In this document: positions 15,683 to 23,466 of the stretch, piece after piece | Position numbering within the stretch: position 1 is the first letter of the stretch | Layout: every line of letters starts with the position of its first letter | Source: Dehalococcoidia bacterium | Lineage (GTDB): Bacteria; Chloroflexota; Dehalococcoidia; Tepidiformales; Tepidiformaceae | DNA length: 49,390 nt | Assembly (NCBI GenBank): GCA_020432105.1 | Contig: JAGQGZ010000002.1 | Location: forward strand, 1 to 49,390 | Reading direction: 5' to 3' | Translations under genes and position numbers: made by a program | Notes under the pieces: generated by a model | Told to the model about the DNA's origin: nothing | The model's database searches: none | What the model saw: the letters and a program-made list of their open reading frames with translations, nothing else

Positions 15683-15929
15683 TGAATTCCCGCTCCTTAT
15701 CGATGAGAACGTTCGGGGGACCTGAAATGTTCCCTCCGCCGGTGAAAGCCTTGTGGAACCAGGGGGCGAAACCAGGGGCAAACCGGAGTGCACATGGTGG
15801 GCCATGCGCAGGCAAGCCTCGAGTTCGAGGTAAATGGGCGAGTACGCACGACAGCCTGGACACCGGCGCCGGTTGCGGCCAGACCAGATTTCCGACAGCC
15901 TGCATATCACTACCCACGAGGAGCCAGCC
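15683..15929. other. Divergent intergenic region (247 nt)
   Basis: This stretch lies between the lipoprotein and quinone-reductase genes and must hold both promoters. I see ribosome sites at both ends but no convincing -35/-10 pair, operator or RNA structure. Confidence 0.4.
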
Positions 15930-16898
15930 ATGAAAGCCGCCGTCTATTACCGCACCGGTCCACCGTCCGTATTCCAGTACGAGGAGGTTCCCGACCCGGT
16001 GGTTCGCCCCCGGGGCATCGTCTTCAAAGTCGAAGCGATCAGCATCGAGGGTGGGGATGTCCTTCACCGCGCCGGTGGCGAACTGGTGGGCACTCCGCAC
16101 ATCGTGGGCTACCAGGCCGCCGGGACGATCGTGGCCGTTGGGGAGGCAGTGACGGACCGTTTCGTGGGCCAGAAGGTGGTTGCGACGATGCCCAATGGCT
16201 CGCACGCCGAGTACGCTTCGGTCCCGTCTATCGCGAGCTATGTGGTGCCCGACGATGCGGATATCCACGCAATCGCCTGTGTACCGGTAGCGTTCGGGAC
16301 AGCCGACGACTGCCTCTTCGAGTTCGGCCACCTTATACGCGGAGAAACCGTGCTGGTGCAGGCGGGTGCCGGTGGCGTGGGCCTGGCGGCGGTTCAGCTG
16401 GCGAAGCGGGCGGGGGCGACGGTGCTGGCGACGGCATCGACAGATGAGCGGCTTGAACGCCTGCGTGAGTACGGGATGGACTACGGCATCAACTACGTGG
16501 ACAAGAACCTCGCGGGTGAGGCGTTCCGGCTGACCGAGGGGCGCGGGATTGACCTGGTCGTCGACCCTGTTGGCGGGAAGACCCTGGAAGGCAGCGTTGC
16601 GGCGCTGCGCTATCGCGGGCGCATCACCTGGGTGGGAAATGCGGGACGGGAGGAAGCGCTCCCGGACGTCCGGGGGATCATGCAGAAGAATGCGTCGATC
16701 ACGGGCGTCTACCTCGGCGCCGAGTTTGCCCAGAACCCGGCACGCACGCGTCCGTTAATCGAGGGGCTGATCGCGGATGTGGCACGGGGCGATTTGAAGG
16801 TAGCCATCGACAGCACCTTCCCTCTCTCGGAGGCCGCTGCGGCGCACGCGCACATCGAGAGCCGCCAGGCGTTTGGACGGGTAGTCCTGGTGCCTTAG
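15930..16898 (+). CDS. Zinc-independent quinone oxidoreductase (MDR family)
   Basis: This 322-residue medium-chain reductase has a GroES-like N-terminal domain (MKAAVYYRTGPPSVFQYEEVPDP) and the nucleotide-binding loop VQAGAGGVGLAAVQLAKRAGA near 145-165, typical of NADPH:quinone reductases. The zinc-binding cysteines and histidine of alcohol dehydrogenases are absent. It reduces quinones or enones with NADPH in the cytoplasm. The ATG at 15930 has GAGGAG about 7 nt upstream, which favours it over the earlier open-frame start at 15834. The stop overlaps the convergent small gene by four bases. Confidence 0.87.
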   Translation: MKAAVYYRTGPPSVFQYEEVPDPVVRPRGIVFKVEAISIEGGDVLHRAGGELVGTPHIVGYQAAGTIVAVGEAVTDRFVGQKVVATMPNGSHAEYASVPSIASYVVPDDADIHAIACVPVAFGTADDCLFEFGHLIRGETVLVQAGAGGVGLAAVQLAKRAGATVLATASTDERLERLREYGMDYGINYVDKNLAGEAFRLTEGRGIDLVVDPVGGKTLEGSVAALRYRGRITWVGNAGREEALPDVRGIMQKNASITGVYLGAEFAQNPARTRPLIEGLIADVARGDLKVAIDSTFPLSEAAAAHAHIESRQAFGRVVLVP

Positions 16899-17152
16899 TC
16901 CTTGCTCTTTTCCTTGCCTTCCAGCTTCTCAAGCCGGTCGTACATCCCGTAGTCGACCATGATGTGGTCGGCAAGGGAGAAAGCGAGGATGCCGACGCCG
17001 AGGACGATGCCGCCGATAACTGCTGTGACGCCGCTATCGTTGGCGGCGCCGATTCCGAGGACGACCCCGCCGATACCGGCCGCGAGCGCGGCGATAGCGG
17101 GCGCGGCATGGCCCTCCTCCTGGGCGACGGCGTTGCGAAGCTGTTGGGTCAT
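16895..17152 (-). CDS. Small two-helix membrane protein
   Basis: The 85 residues have two glycine-rich helices (AAPAIAALAAGIGGVVLGIG and VTAVIGGIVLGVGILAFSLA), then a charged tail YDRLEKLEGKEKSKD. The GxxxG-like spacing suggests tight helix packing or oligomers. No family is recognised. GGAG lies 8 nt before the ATG at 17152. The stop overlaps the quinone-reductase stop. The role is unknown. Confidence 0.65.
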   Translation of the reverse strand: MTQQLRNAVAQEEGHAAPAIAALAAGIGGVVLGIGAANDSGVTAVIGGIVLGVGILAFSLADHIMVDYGMYDRLEKLEGKEKSKD

Positions 17153-17232
17153 GGCAGTGCTCCTCTGTAAGTGCCGGGGAACATACCACAGTTGGACGGG
17201 CCACAACCCGCCGAGGAGCCGGATGCCAGACC

Positions 17233-17754
17233 TTATCCGGTGATCACGGTGACGGGGTTGCTATTGCGAATGAGGTTAGTGATCGGACACTGCTCGGCAT
17301 AGCGATGCAGCCGGCCGAGCTGGGCGTCGGTGGCATCGGGTGCAACGAGTGTGACGGTGGCCCGGATGTTGAAGGGGAGGAGGGGGTCGCTGCCGGCAAT
17401 GCCGAGGAGAGGGGCATCGTTGTTGTCGGCGGTGGCACGAACTTCAACACGGTCGACTGGCACGCCAAGGTGTGCAGCGCCGATGAGATAGGTGTGGGTA
17501 AGGCAGGTGCTGATGACACCGCAGAGAAGCTCCGGCGAGGACGGCCCGAGGTTTTGGCCGCCGAATGAGGGACCGGAATCGCCGATGAACTCCCAGTCGC
17601 GGAGCCGAAGTTTGCGGACGCCGGACTCGTCATCAGCGACGCAGACGGCTTCCACGGCCTCGCGCCAGTGTGACGGGTCGGGGTGTTCGGCGGCCGCAGC
17701 GTCCATCGCAGCCTTCTTGTGTTGGAGGTAGTGACGGAGTCCAGTGTCTGCCAT
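17233..17754 (-). CDS. OsmC-family protein
   Basis: This 173-residue protein matches the OsmC/Ohr fold. It has a conserved cysteine at C84 in ISTCLTHTYL, a second at C156 in AEQCPITN, and GGQNLGPSSPELL just before the central helix. Members are thiol peroxidases acting on organic hydroperoxides or uncharacterised relatives. The C-terminal CPIxN motif supports a redox-active pair. A TACCCT box ends 7 nt before the ATG, inside the 25-nt gap after the LLM gene, so it is likely to have its own leaderless promoter rather than being purely co-transcribed. Confidence 0.87.
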   Translation of the reverse strand: MADTGLRHYLQHKKAAMDAAAAEHPDPSHWREAVEAVCVADDESGVRKLRLRDWEFIGDSGPSFGGQNLGPSSPELLCGVISTCLTHTYLIGAAHLGVPVDRVEVRATADNNDAPLLGIAGSDPLLPFNIRATVTLVAPDATDAQLGRLHRYAEQCPITNLIRNSNPVTVITG

Positions 17755-17761
17755 GGAGGGA

Positions 17762-17767
17762 AGGGTA
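17762..17767 (-). promoter_or_regulatory. Putative -10 box TACCCT of a leaderless promoter
   Basis: TACCCT on the minus strand ends 7 nt before the OsmC-family ATG at 17754. Confidence 0.5.
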
Positions 17768-17779
17768 CCGGACGCGGCC

Positions 17780-18781
17780 CTAGCGGATCAGCGCCTCGTA
17801 GGTCTTCTGCATCTCCTGGGGCGCCTGGCCCTCGATCGTGACGCTGTGGAGGTCGATGCCGGCGGCCGCTTCCTCGGCGAGACGCTCGCGCGCTTCTTCG
17901 ACGGAGTTGGTGACGAGGATGAGCTGCTGCTGGAGATCCGGTGGCACTGCCTCGGCGCCGGCGCCTGAGCCGCCTTCGGACCAGGCCTTCTGCACCATGT
18001 CGACGATATCGCCATAGCCAAGCCGCCGGATGTGGCGGTGGTAGAAGACGCCCATGCGATTGAGATAGTAGGCAAAGTTGCCGGCGGTGGCGGCACGGGC
18101 CCGATCGACGTCGTTGGTAATGATGATGCCGCCGGGGGAACGGAGCGTGAGGGCATCGGCGGGACGGCCGGCATCGGTCGCACTCTTGCGGATTTCGGAA
18201 GAGATCCGGTCGATGTCCTGGATAGGGGTCCAGATAGGTAGCCAGCCGTCAGCGATCTCACCGGTCTGCTGGATGCTCTTCGGCGAAAGGGTGGCGAGGA
18301 AGACAGGGATGTGGTCGCGTTGGCGCTGCATGTTGAGCGTGAATCCACGCTCCATCTGGAAGATCTCGCCTTTGTACTTCAAGGGGGCGCCCGCGATGAG
18401 GATGTTGATGATCTCGACGTACTCCCGTGTGCGCTGCAACGGCCGGTCGAAGGGAACACCGTGGAAGTGTTCGATGACGTTTGCACCGCTGGTGCCGAGG
18501 CCGATGATCATGCGGCCGCCACTGGCGACGTCGAGGCTGGCGAAGTGCTGCGCCAGTGCAGCAGGCGTGCGCGAGTAGACATTAACGATGGCGCTGCCGA
18601 CCTTGACCTGCTTCGTGCGGTCGACGATTTGCCCCATGAGGGTGAAGGCATCTTCGCCCCAGGACTCGGCCACCCAGATGGTGTCGACGCCGGCCTCGTC
18701 GGCGGCGCGGACGCGGTTGAAGGCTTCTTCGCGGTCGGTGCCGCCGCGGGAGCGGAAGCCGATGGAGAGCTTGTAGGACAT
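17780..18781 (-). CDS. LLM-class (probably F420-dependent) oxidoreductase
   Basis: This 333-residue TIM-barrel protein of the luciferase-like monooxygenase superfamily has RAADEAGVDTIWVAESWGEDAF near the N-terminus, ASGGRMIIGLGTSG in the middle and a C-terminal substrate cap. The lack of flavin-monooxygenase partners and the similarity to methylenetetrahydromethanopterin-reductase-like proteins suggest coenzyme F420 use, although that is not proven by sequence. I chose the ATG at 18781 (MSYKLSIGFRSRGG); the frame upstream is low-complexity non-coding sequence. An inverted repeat and a TACAGT box lie just upstream. Confidence 0.85.
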   Translation of the reverse strand: MSYKLSIGFRSRGGTDREEAFNRVRAADEAGVDTIWVAESWGEDAFTLMGQIVDRTKQVKVGSAIVNVYSRTPAALAQHFASLDVASGGRMIIGLGTSGANVIEHFHGVPFDRPLQRTREYVEIINILIAGAPLKYKGEIFQMERGFTLNMQRQRDHIPVFLATLSPKSIQQTGEIADGWLPIWTPIQDIDRISSEIRKSATDAGRPADALTLRSPGGIIITNDVDRARAATAGNFAYYLNRMGVFYHRHIRRLGYGDIVDMVQKAWSEGGSGAGAEAVPPDLQQQLILVTNSVEEARERLAEEAAAGIDLHSVTIEGQAPQEMQKTYEALIR

Positions 18782-18785
18782 GGAA

Positions 18786-18811
18786 TCACCTGCCTGGTTG
18801 TTTCCAGGTGA
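18786..18811. promoter_or_regulatory. Inverted repeat, candidate operator before the LLM gene
   Basis: TCACCTG at 18786-18792 and CAGGTGA at 18805-18811 form a perfect 7-bp inverted repeat with a 12-nt spacer. A smaller CCTGG/CCAGG pair lies inside it. The repeat ends at the first base of a TACAGT -10 box (18816-18811, minus strand), so a bound repressor would block transcription. It could also fold as an RNA hairpin in the leader. Confidence 0.45.
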
Positions 18812-18816
18812 CTGTA
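18811..18816 (-). promoter_or_regulatory. Putative -10 box TACAGT of the LLM gene
   Basis: TACAGT on the minus strand lies 29 nt before the ATG at 18781 and touches the inverted repeat. Confidence 0.35.
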
Positions 18817-19020
18817 CCGGCATCGGGGGCGGCTTGGCGCGCCGGCACGGGCTGCGCCCCTCGCGGTGACGGCGAAGCAGACCTCCTTCGGCTGCGCGAC
18901 CCCGAATGGCACCGTGGTGTTTCGCCACCGTAGGGGAGGGGCAGCAGTTGTGGCTCCACTAAGGTTCCGTTCGTTCTGGTATGCTTCGGCGCACGCTAAA
19001 TTCCACCCCGTGAGGTCCAA
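18817..19020. other. Divergent intergenic region
   Basis: About 200 nt without a gene between the LLM and acyl-CoA dehydrogenase genes. TATGCT near 18979-18984 may be the -10 box of the dehydrogenase gene, and GTGAGG just before 19021 its ribosome site. I see nothing else definite. Confidence 0.4.
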
Positions 19021-20196
19021 ATGCAGTTCAAGTACGACGAAGACGTAGAGGCTTTCCGCCAGGAAGTACGCCAGTTCATCAAGGACGAGCTGCCACCAGA
19101 AGAGATCCGGCTGCAGCGGGGGTACGAGGGCGGCTTCGACACTTACGAAGAAGAGTACGACTACACGATGGGCTTCCAGAAGAAGCTGGCCGCGAAGGAC
19201 TGGCTGGCGATGGCCTGGCCGAAGGAGTACGGCGGCGGCGGCGCCAGCCACATGCGCCAGCTCGTCTACAACGAGGAGATGGCCTACCACTCGGCGCCGG
19301 TCGGCAATATGGGGATCGCCTGGGTCGGCCCATCGCTGATGCTCTACGGCACGGACGAACAAAAGGAGAAGTTCATCCCACGGATCACGCAGGCGGACGA
19401 CTGGTGGTGCACGCTCTACAGCGAGCCGGGAGCCGGTTCCGACCTTGCCAGCCTGCAGACCCGGGCCACCCGCGACGGCGACGACTACGTGATCAATGGC
19501 CAGAAGATCTGGACCAGTGGTGGCCACCTGGCCGACTGGGGCTGGTTGGCGGCGCGCACCGACCCGGATGCGCCGAAACACAAGGGGATCACGATGTTCA
19601 TGCTCGACATGAAGAGCCCCGGGGTGACCGTGCGGCCGCTCATCAACATGTCCGATCGGCACGGATTCAACGAGGTGTTCTTCGAAGATGTACGGGTACC
19701 GGCCAGCCAGGTCGTGGGTGAAGAGAACCGGGGCTGGTACCACATGGCGGTGGCTCTCGACTTCGAACGCAGCGGCATCGGCGCCTATGCCGGCGGAAGG
19801 CGAAACGTGGAGCGCCTGGCAAAACTGGCGAAGGACAACCCCCAGTTGATCGAGCGGCGCCCCTCGGTGAAGCACGAGCTTGCCGACCGGTCGGTGGAGC
19901 TGGAAGTGGGGACGCTGCTGGCCTACCGCGTGGCCACCATGCAGGCGAAGGGCCTGGTGCCGAACCACGAGGCCAGTGCGGCGAAGATGTTCGGCAGCGA
20001 GATGGGACAGCGCATCCAGCTCACAGGGATGCACTTGCTGGGTACGGCAGGCCAGTTGCGTAACGGGAGCCACGGTCAGATCGCCGACATAGCGACGAAC
20101 TACCTTTCGAGCGTTTCGGGCACGATTGCCGCCGGCACGAGCGAGATCCAGCGCGGGATCATCGCGACGCGCGGCCTGGGGCTGCCAAGGGGCTAA
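19021..20196 (+). CDS. Acyl-CoA dehydrogenase
   Basis: This 391-residue flavoprotein has the family segments KKLAAKDWLAMAWPKEYGG, YSEPGAGSDLASLQTRA (FAD/substrate loop), GQKIWTSGGHLADW and the C-terminal GTIAAGTSEIQRGIIA. It oxidises an acyl-CoA to the 2-enoyl-CoA, passing electrons to ETF. In the C-terminal loop the usual catalytic YEGT glutamate is replaced (AAGT). The base may instead be the glutamate in DFERSGIGAYAG, as in long-chain or isovaleryl types; that is inference. GAGG lies upstream of the ATG. It stands alone between a divergent LLM gene and the signalling cluster. Confidence 0.92.
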   Translation: MQFKYDEDVEAFRQEVRQFIKDELPPEEIRLQRGYEGGFDTYEEEYDYTMGFQKKLAAKDWLAMAWPKEYGGGGASHMRQLVYNEEMAYHSAPVGNMGIAWVGPSLMLYGTDEQKEKFIPRITQADDWWCTLYSEPGAGSDLASLQTRATRDGDDYVINGQKIWTSGGHLADWGWLAARTDPDAPKHKGITMFMLDMKSPGVTVRPLINMSDRHGFNEVFFEDVRVPASQVVGEENRGWYHMAVALDFERSGIGAYAGGRRNVERLAKLAKDNPQLIERRPSVKHELADRSVELEVGTLLAYRVATMQAKGLVPNHEASAAKMFGSEMGQRIQLTGMHLLGTAGQLRNGSHGQIADIATNYLSSVSGTIAAGTSEIQRGIIATRGLGLPRG

Positions 20197-20397
20197 GCCC
20201 GGCAAACTCCTGACCGGCGGCTCCCCGAGAGGACGCGCCGGTCCGCGGTGAGGATCTCGGCCGCAGGCTGCGGTGTGCGCCTCGCGCAGCAGGGAATCCC
20301 CGCAACGAGGCGTGGCCGAGTATTTCGTCCACAGCAGATACCTCAATGGCTGCCTGTAATGCGCCGATACTCATACGTAGTGGAGGCAAGGACGACC
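20197..20397 (+). other. Leader/intergenic region before the signalling cluster
   Basis: About 200 nt with several GC-rich self-complementary stretches (20205-20330). The open frame runs through it from 20248 but shows no protein family. GATACT at 20366-20371 could be a -10 box. I could not match any known riboswitch core. Confidence 0.3.
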
Positions 20398-21369
20398 GTG
20401 CCTGGCGAAACGGACTTCTTAGAAATCCTCTGGGATGCAGATCTTCAGCAGCTCATGCTGGTGGCGTGCCCGGACGGGATCATCGTGACCGACGCCGATG
20501 ATCGGGTGATTATGTACACCGGGGCGAGTGAGACGATCTTTGGATACGCCCCCGTCGAAGTCCTCAACCGCGACGCCGGGGTGGTGTTCGGATCGGCCAG
20601 CGAGTACCAGGACTTCCACAGCGACCTGATTGCGGACGGCTCGGTGGTGAATACGGAGCTGACGGGACTCCGCAAAGGCGGCGCGACGTTCCCCGCTGCT
20701 GTGTCCGCCTCGCTCCTGCGAGATCGGTATGGCGCGATCCTGGGGACGGTGATGTATGTCCGCGACCATACCCAGCTCCAACGCATCGAACACGACCTGA
20801 GGGACAAGAACGACCGCCTGAACGAGATTGTGGCGACGCTCGACCACGTTGCGCGCCACGACGGGCTGACGGGGCTCCTGCGGCGAGCCAGCGCCTTCGA
20901 AGAGGCCGAACGCAAACTCAAGGAGTGCGTCGTGAACGGCAAGGCATTCAGCGTTGCGCTGTTCGACCTCGACCGGTTCAAGAGTGTGAATGACGTCTAC
21001 GGGCACATGGTGGGCGACCAGGTACTCGCGGCACTTTCGCTGGTGCTCAGCCATGCCGCCCGGCAGGGAGACATCCTTGGCCGTTTCGGCGGGGAGGAGT
21101 TCGTTGCCTTCTTACCGGGCGCCGACTACGCAGCCGTGCAGAAGTTCGCCGAGCGCGTGCGGTTGGCGATAAGCGCGGCGATGATTCCCGTGCCGGACGG
21201 CGATGCCGTGAGAGTCACCGTTTCGGGTGGCATTGCCACCATCCCCCGCTGCGCGGGCAGCCTGGAAAGTGCGATACATCTAGCAGACAACCGGCTGCTT
21301 GCGGCCAAACGCCAGGGCCGCAACCGCATTGTTTCGGACGGCGAACACGACAAGAGGAACGCAGCATGA
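20398..21369 (+). CDS. PAS-GGDEF diguanylate cyclase
   Basis: This 323-residue protein has a PAS domain (about 14-125: ACPDGIIVTDADDRVIMYTGASETIFGY) and then, after a short helical linker, a GGDEF domain beginning DGLTGLLRR. The active site is GGEEF at 231-235, with FDLDRFKSVND supplying metal and substrate residues, and an intact inhibitory RxxD (RQGD, 222-225). It should make cyclic di-GMP and be product-inhibited. There is no membrane segment, so it senses a cytoplasmic signal. The start chosen is GTG at 20398 with AAGGA 5 nt upstream; ATG at 20359 would add 13 residues. Its stop overlaps the HDOD gene (ATGA). Confidence 0.88.
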   Translation: MPGETDFLEILWDADLQQLMLVACPDGIIVTDADDRVIMYTGASETIFGYAPVEVLNRDAGVVFGSASEYQDFHSDLIADGSVVNTELTGLRKGGATFPAAVSASLLRDRYGAILGTVMYVRDHTQLQRIEHDLRDKNDRLNEIVATLDHVARHDGLTGLLRRASAFEEAERKLKECVVNGKAFSVALFDLDRFKSVNDVYGHMVGDQVLAALSLVLSHAARQGDILGRFGGEEFVAFLPGADYAAVQKFAERVRLAISAAMIPVPDGDAVRVTVSGGIATIPRCAGSLESAIHLADNRLLAAKRQGRNRIVSDGEHDKRNAA

Positions 21370-22325
21370 GCGGGACGAACCTGGCACCTGAAGAACCTGG
21401 AGAGCTGTTGCGCATGATCGTCAACAGGACAATGGAACTTGCCCCGCTCAGGGCGGTGGCAACGAAAGCGATCCAGATGGCGGAGGATGAGCACTCCGCG
21501 GCGATGGACCTTGCCGCCGTCCTCAGCAGCGACCAGGCCCTGACGGCCAAGCTCCTGAAGCTCTCGAATTCCGCCTACTACGGCTACGCACGCCGCATCG
21601 GCAATGTGCGCGAGGCCGTGATCCTCCTGGGAATGCGCACCGTACGTTCGGTGGCCATCGCTTCTTCGATCATCGACGCCTTTGATGTGGAAGAGGTCGA
21701 GGGTTTCGATCGTGACCTGTTCTGGGCGCACAGCGTTTGCACGGGACTGGTCGCCGAGGCGATTGCGAAAGAGACGCGGGTCGCCCGCCCAGAGGATGCG
21801 TTCACAGCGGGTGTGCTCCACGATGTGGGCAAACTGGCCATGCTGCTCGCCGAACCACGGCGCTTCCGGGCAGCGGTGAAGCTGACCACGCGGGATGGGT
21901 TGAACTGGCACGATGCGGAGGTCGCTACATTCGGCGTCGGGCACCAGTACATCGGCGCCCGGCTGGCGCAGCGCTGGAAGTTCCCCGAACCACTGGTGAG
22001 CGCCCTGAAGCACCACCACGACCCATTGCGCTCGACGGTGGATTCGATGAACGACGTGGTGGCGGCGGCCAACCTGGCCTGTAACCGTGCCGGCCTGGCA
22101 TGTGGCTTCGACTGGACGAGGGAGCCGGAACGCTGGGCGCGGGCGACACTGCCGCCGCGCGTTGATGACGCCCTTGACCGCGTGAACGGAGGGATCCGGA
22201 GCGTTGAGGACCGAGCACGCGCGTTCCTGCTGCATGTAAGTTCCAAGCCTCCGCGCTGGTACCACGGTCCCGATGAACCGGCGGCCGATGACGAGGAGAT
22301 GGTCTCGGACGAACCGGCCGCTTAA
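21366..22325 (+). CDS. HDOD-domain signalling protein
   Basis: The 319 residues are dominated by an HDOD domain (about 25-225): ELAPLRAVATKAIQMAEDEH, VLSSDQALTAKLLKLSNSAYYG, EAVILLGMRTVRSVAIASS, HSVCTGLVAEAIA and GVLHDVGKLAMLLAE. HDOD proteins resemble HD phosphohydrolases but usually lack full metal ligands and act as signalling or regulatory modules, often beside diguanylate cyclases. The acidic C-terminal tail (PDEPAADDEEMVSDEPAA) is disordered. The ATG overlaps the cyclase stop, so both are made together. It is likely to work downstream of, or in complex with, the cyclase. Confidence 0.87.
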   Translation: MSGTNLAPEEPGELLRMIVNRTMELAPLRAVATKAIQMAEDEHSAAMDLAAVLSSDQALTAKLLKLSNSAYYGYARRIGNVREAVILLGMRTVRSVAIASSIIDAFDVEEVEGFDRDLFWAHSVCTGLVAEAIAKETRVARPEDAFTAGVLHDVGKLAMLLAEPRRFRAAVKLTTRDGLNWHDAEVATFGVGHQYIGARLAQRWKFPEPLVSALKHHHDPLRSTVDSMNDVVAAANLACNRAGLACGFDWTREPERWARATLPPRVDDALDRVNGGIRSVEDRARAFLLHVSSKPPRWYHGPDEPAADDEEMVSDEPAA

Positions 22326-22375
22326 CTCGCCGGACAATCTGCCGATGAAACAGGGGAAGGACTAAGACGGGGACT

Positions 22376-23119
22376 ATGGACGAGCAAGCAGCCACGCAAC
22401 CGCAGAGCAAGCACAGCCGAAGAAGGCAACGAGTGCTCCGAATCGTGAGTTTCGGCCTCTGGGGGGTGATTATCGCCTATGCCGTTTTCACGGCCGTAAC
22501 CAACCCTTCGATGGTCTCGCTGATCACGGCGGCGGCCTTCGTCCTGCTCTTCGGCGTCGTCAATGCCCAGTTGCTCCTTTCCCGTTGGCTGGACCAGCGC
22601 CGATTCAAGATGATGTCGTCGAAGTTGACGGGCACCGGGTACATCAGCGAACTTCACAATCTGCCAAACCGGAATTACCTGCTGAGCGAACTGCGGCGGG
22701 AAATGCCCCGGGCCCGCAGCGAGGAGGCGCCGTTCACGCTCATTATCTTTGAGCTGGACGAGATGGACGGTATCGAAGCACGGCGTGGCAAGGGTTTCCG
22801 GGAGCGCACGCTGAACTCCGCAGTCGAACTGCTGAAGCGTGTGACACGGAGCTCCGACTTCCTCAGTCACCTGGGTGGCGAACGTTTCTGCGTGGTGCTG
22901 ACGGAGTGCACCTATGAGCAGGGCTTTCTCTACCTGAAGCGGGTGCCCGGCACGATTGCAGTGAGCGATGGCCGCCGAATGCTCGAAGTGCGCATCACGG
23001 CGCGGATGATGCAGTACGACATGGAGTCGATGTACGCGACGGACGTGCTGCACGATGCCGAGGAGTCGTCGCCGCTGCGCCGAAAGGAAGCACCGCGCGC
23101 GAACACGGTTGCGGCCTAA
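22376..23119 (+). CDS. Membrane protein with degenerate GGDEF domain
   Basis: This 247-residue protein has two membrane helices (about 22-42, 46-68) followed by a GGDEF-like domain. The signature is GGERF at 167-171 instead of GGDEF, and the metal motif reads FELDEMDGI rather than FDLDxFK, so catalysis is probably lost. An RxxD (RSSD, 158-161) remains at the inhibitory-site position, so it may bind cyclic di-GMP as an effector. It begins 50 nt after the HDOD gene on the same strand, forming a three-gene signalling cluster. Its stop overlaps the convergent DUF2007-like gene by four bases. Confidence 0.78.
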   Translation: MDEQAATQPQSKHSRRRQRVLRIVSFGLWGVIIAYAVFTAVTNPSMVSLITAAAFVLLFGVVNAQLLLSRWLDQRRFKMMSSKLTGTGYISELHNLPNRNYLLSELRREMPRARSEEAPFTLIIFELDEMDGIEARRGKGFRERTLNSAVELLKRVTRSSDFLSHLGGERFCVVLTECTYEQGFLYLKRVPGTIAVSDGRRMLEVRITARMMQYDMESMYATDVLHDAEESSPLRRKEAPRANTVAA

Positions 23120-23466
23120 GGCGCGAGGACGTTGAGGAGCAGCCCGGCGGCGAAGAAGGCACCGATAATCGCGGCCATCACCCACACCAGTTTCATCGGA
23201 TCGGCGTCATCCCGTCCCGTACCGGAGGCTATCCGCTCGGCGCCACCGAGTTCGCCGAGGACCTCACGGGCAACGTCGAGATCGTCGCCGTTGACCAGGA
23301 GCTGAAAGAAGGCGCCGGGGAACAAGACGCCGCCGCCAAGGGCGCCGCGCGTGCCCCGCGTAACAATCTCCGTCCGAACGCCGGCATCGCGCAGGGCGTC
23401 GGCCCAGAGATTGGCCTCCAGTTCGTCGCCCGTCTCAGCGATGGTGAGAACGTCTGGCGTGGTCAC
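23116..23466 (-). CDS. DUF2007-like signal-transducing protein with one membrane helix
   Basis: This 116-residue protein has an N-terminal small alpha/beta domain (VLTIAETGDELEANLWADALRDAGVR, later FFQLLVNGDDLDVAREVLGEL) like DUF2007/putative signal-transducing proteins. One C-terminal membrane helix follows (LVWVMAAIIGAFFAAGLLLNVL). The start is GTG at 23466, overlapping the pyruvate kinase stop (GTGA), so it is coupled to pyk. Function is unknown. The association with a kinase of central metabolism may be only transcriptional. Confidence 0.7.
   Translation of the reverse strand: MTTPDVLTIAETGDELEANLWADALRDAGVRTEIVTRGTRGALGGGVLFPGAFFQLLVNGDDLDVAREVLGELGGAERIASGTGRDDADPMKLVWVMAAIIGAFFAAGLLLNVLAP

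Noticed and set aside
15834-15929. Longer N-terminus for the quinone oxidoreductase
   Set aside because: The extra 32 codons have no family similarity. A good GAGGAG site lies before ATG 15930, which begins the typical MKAAVYY.
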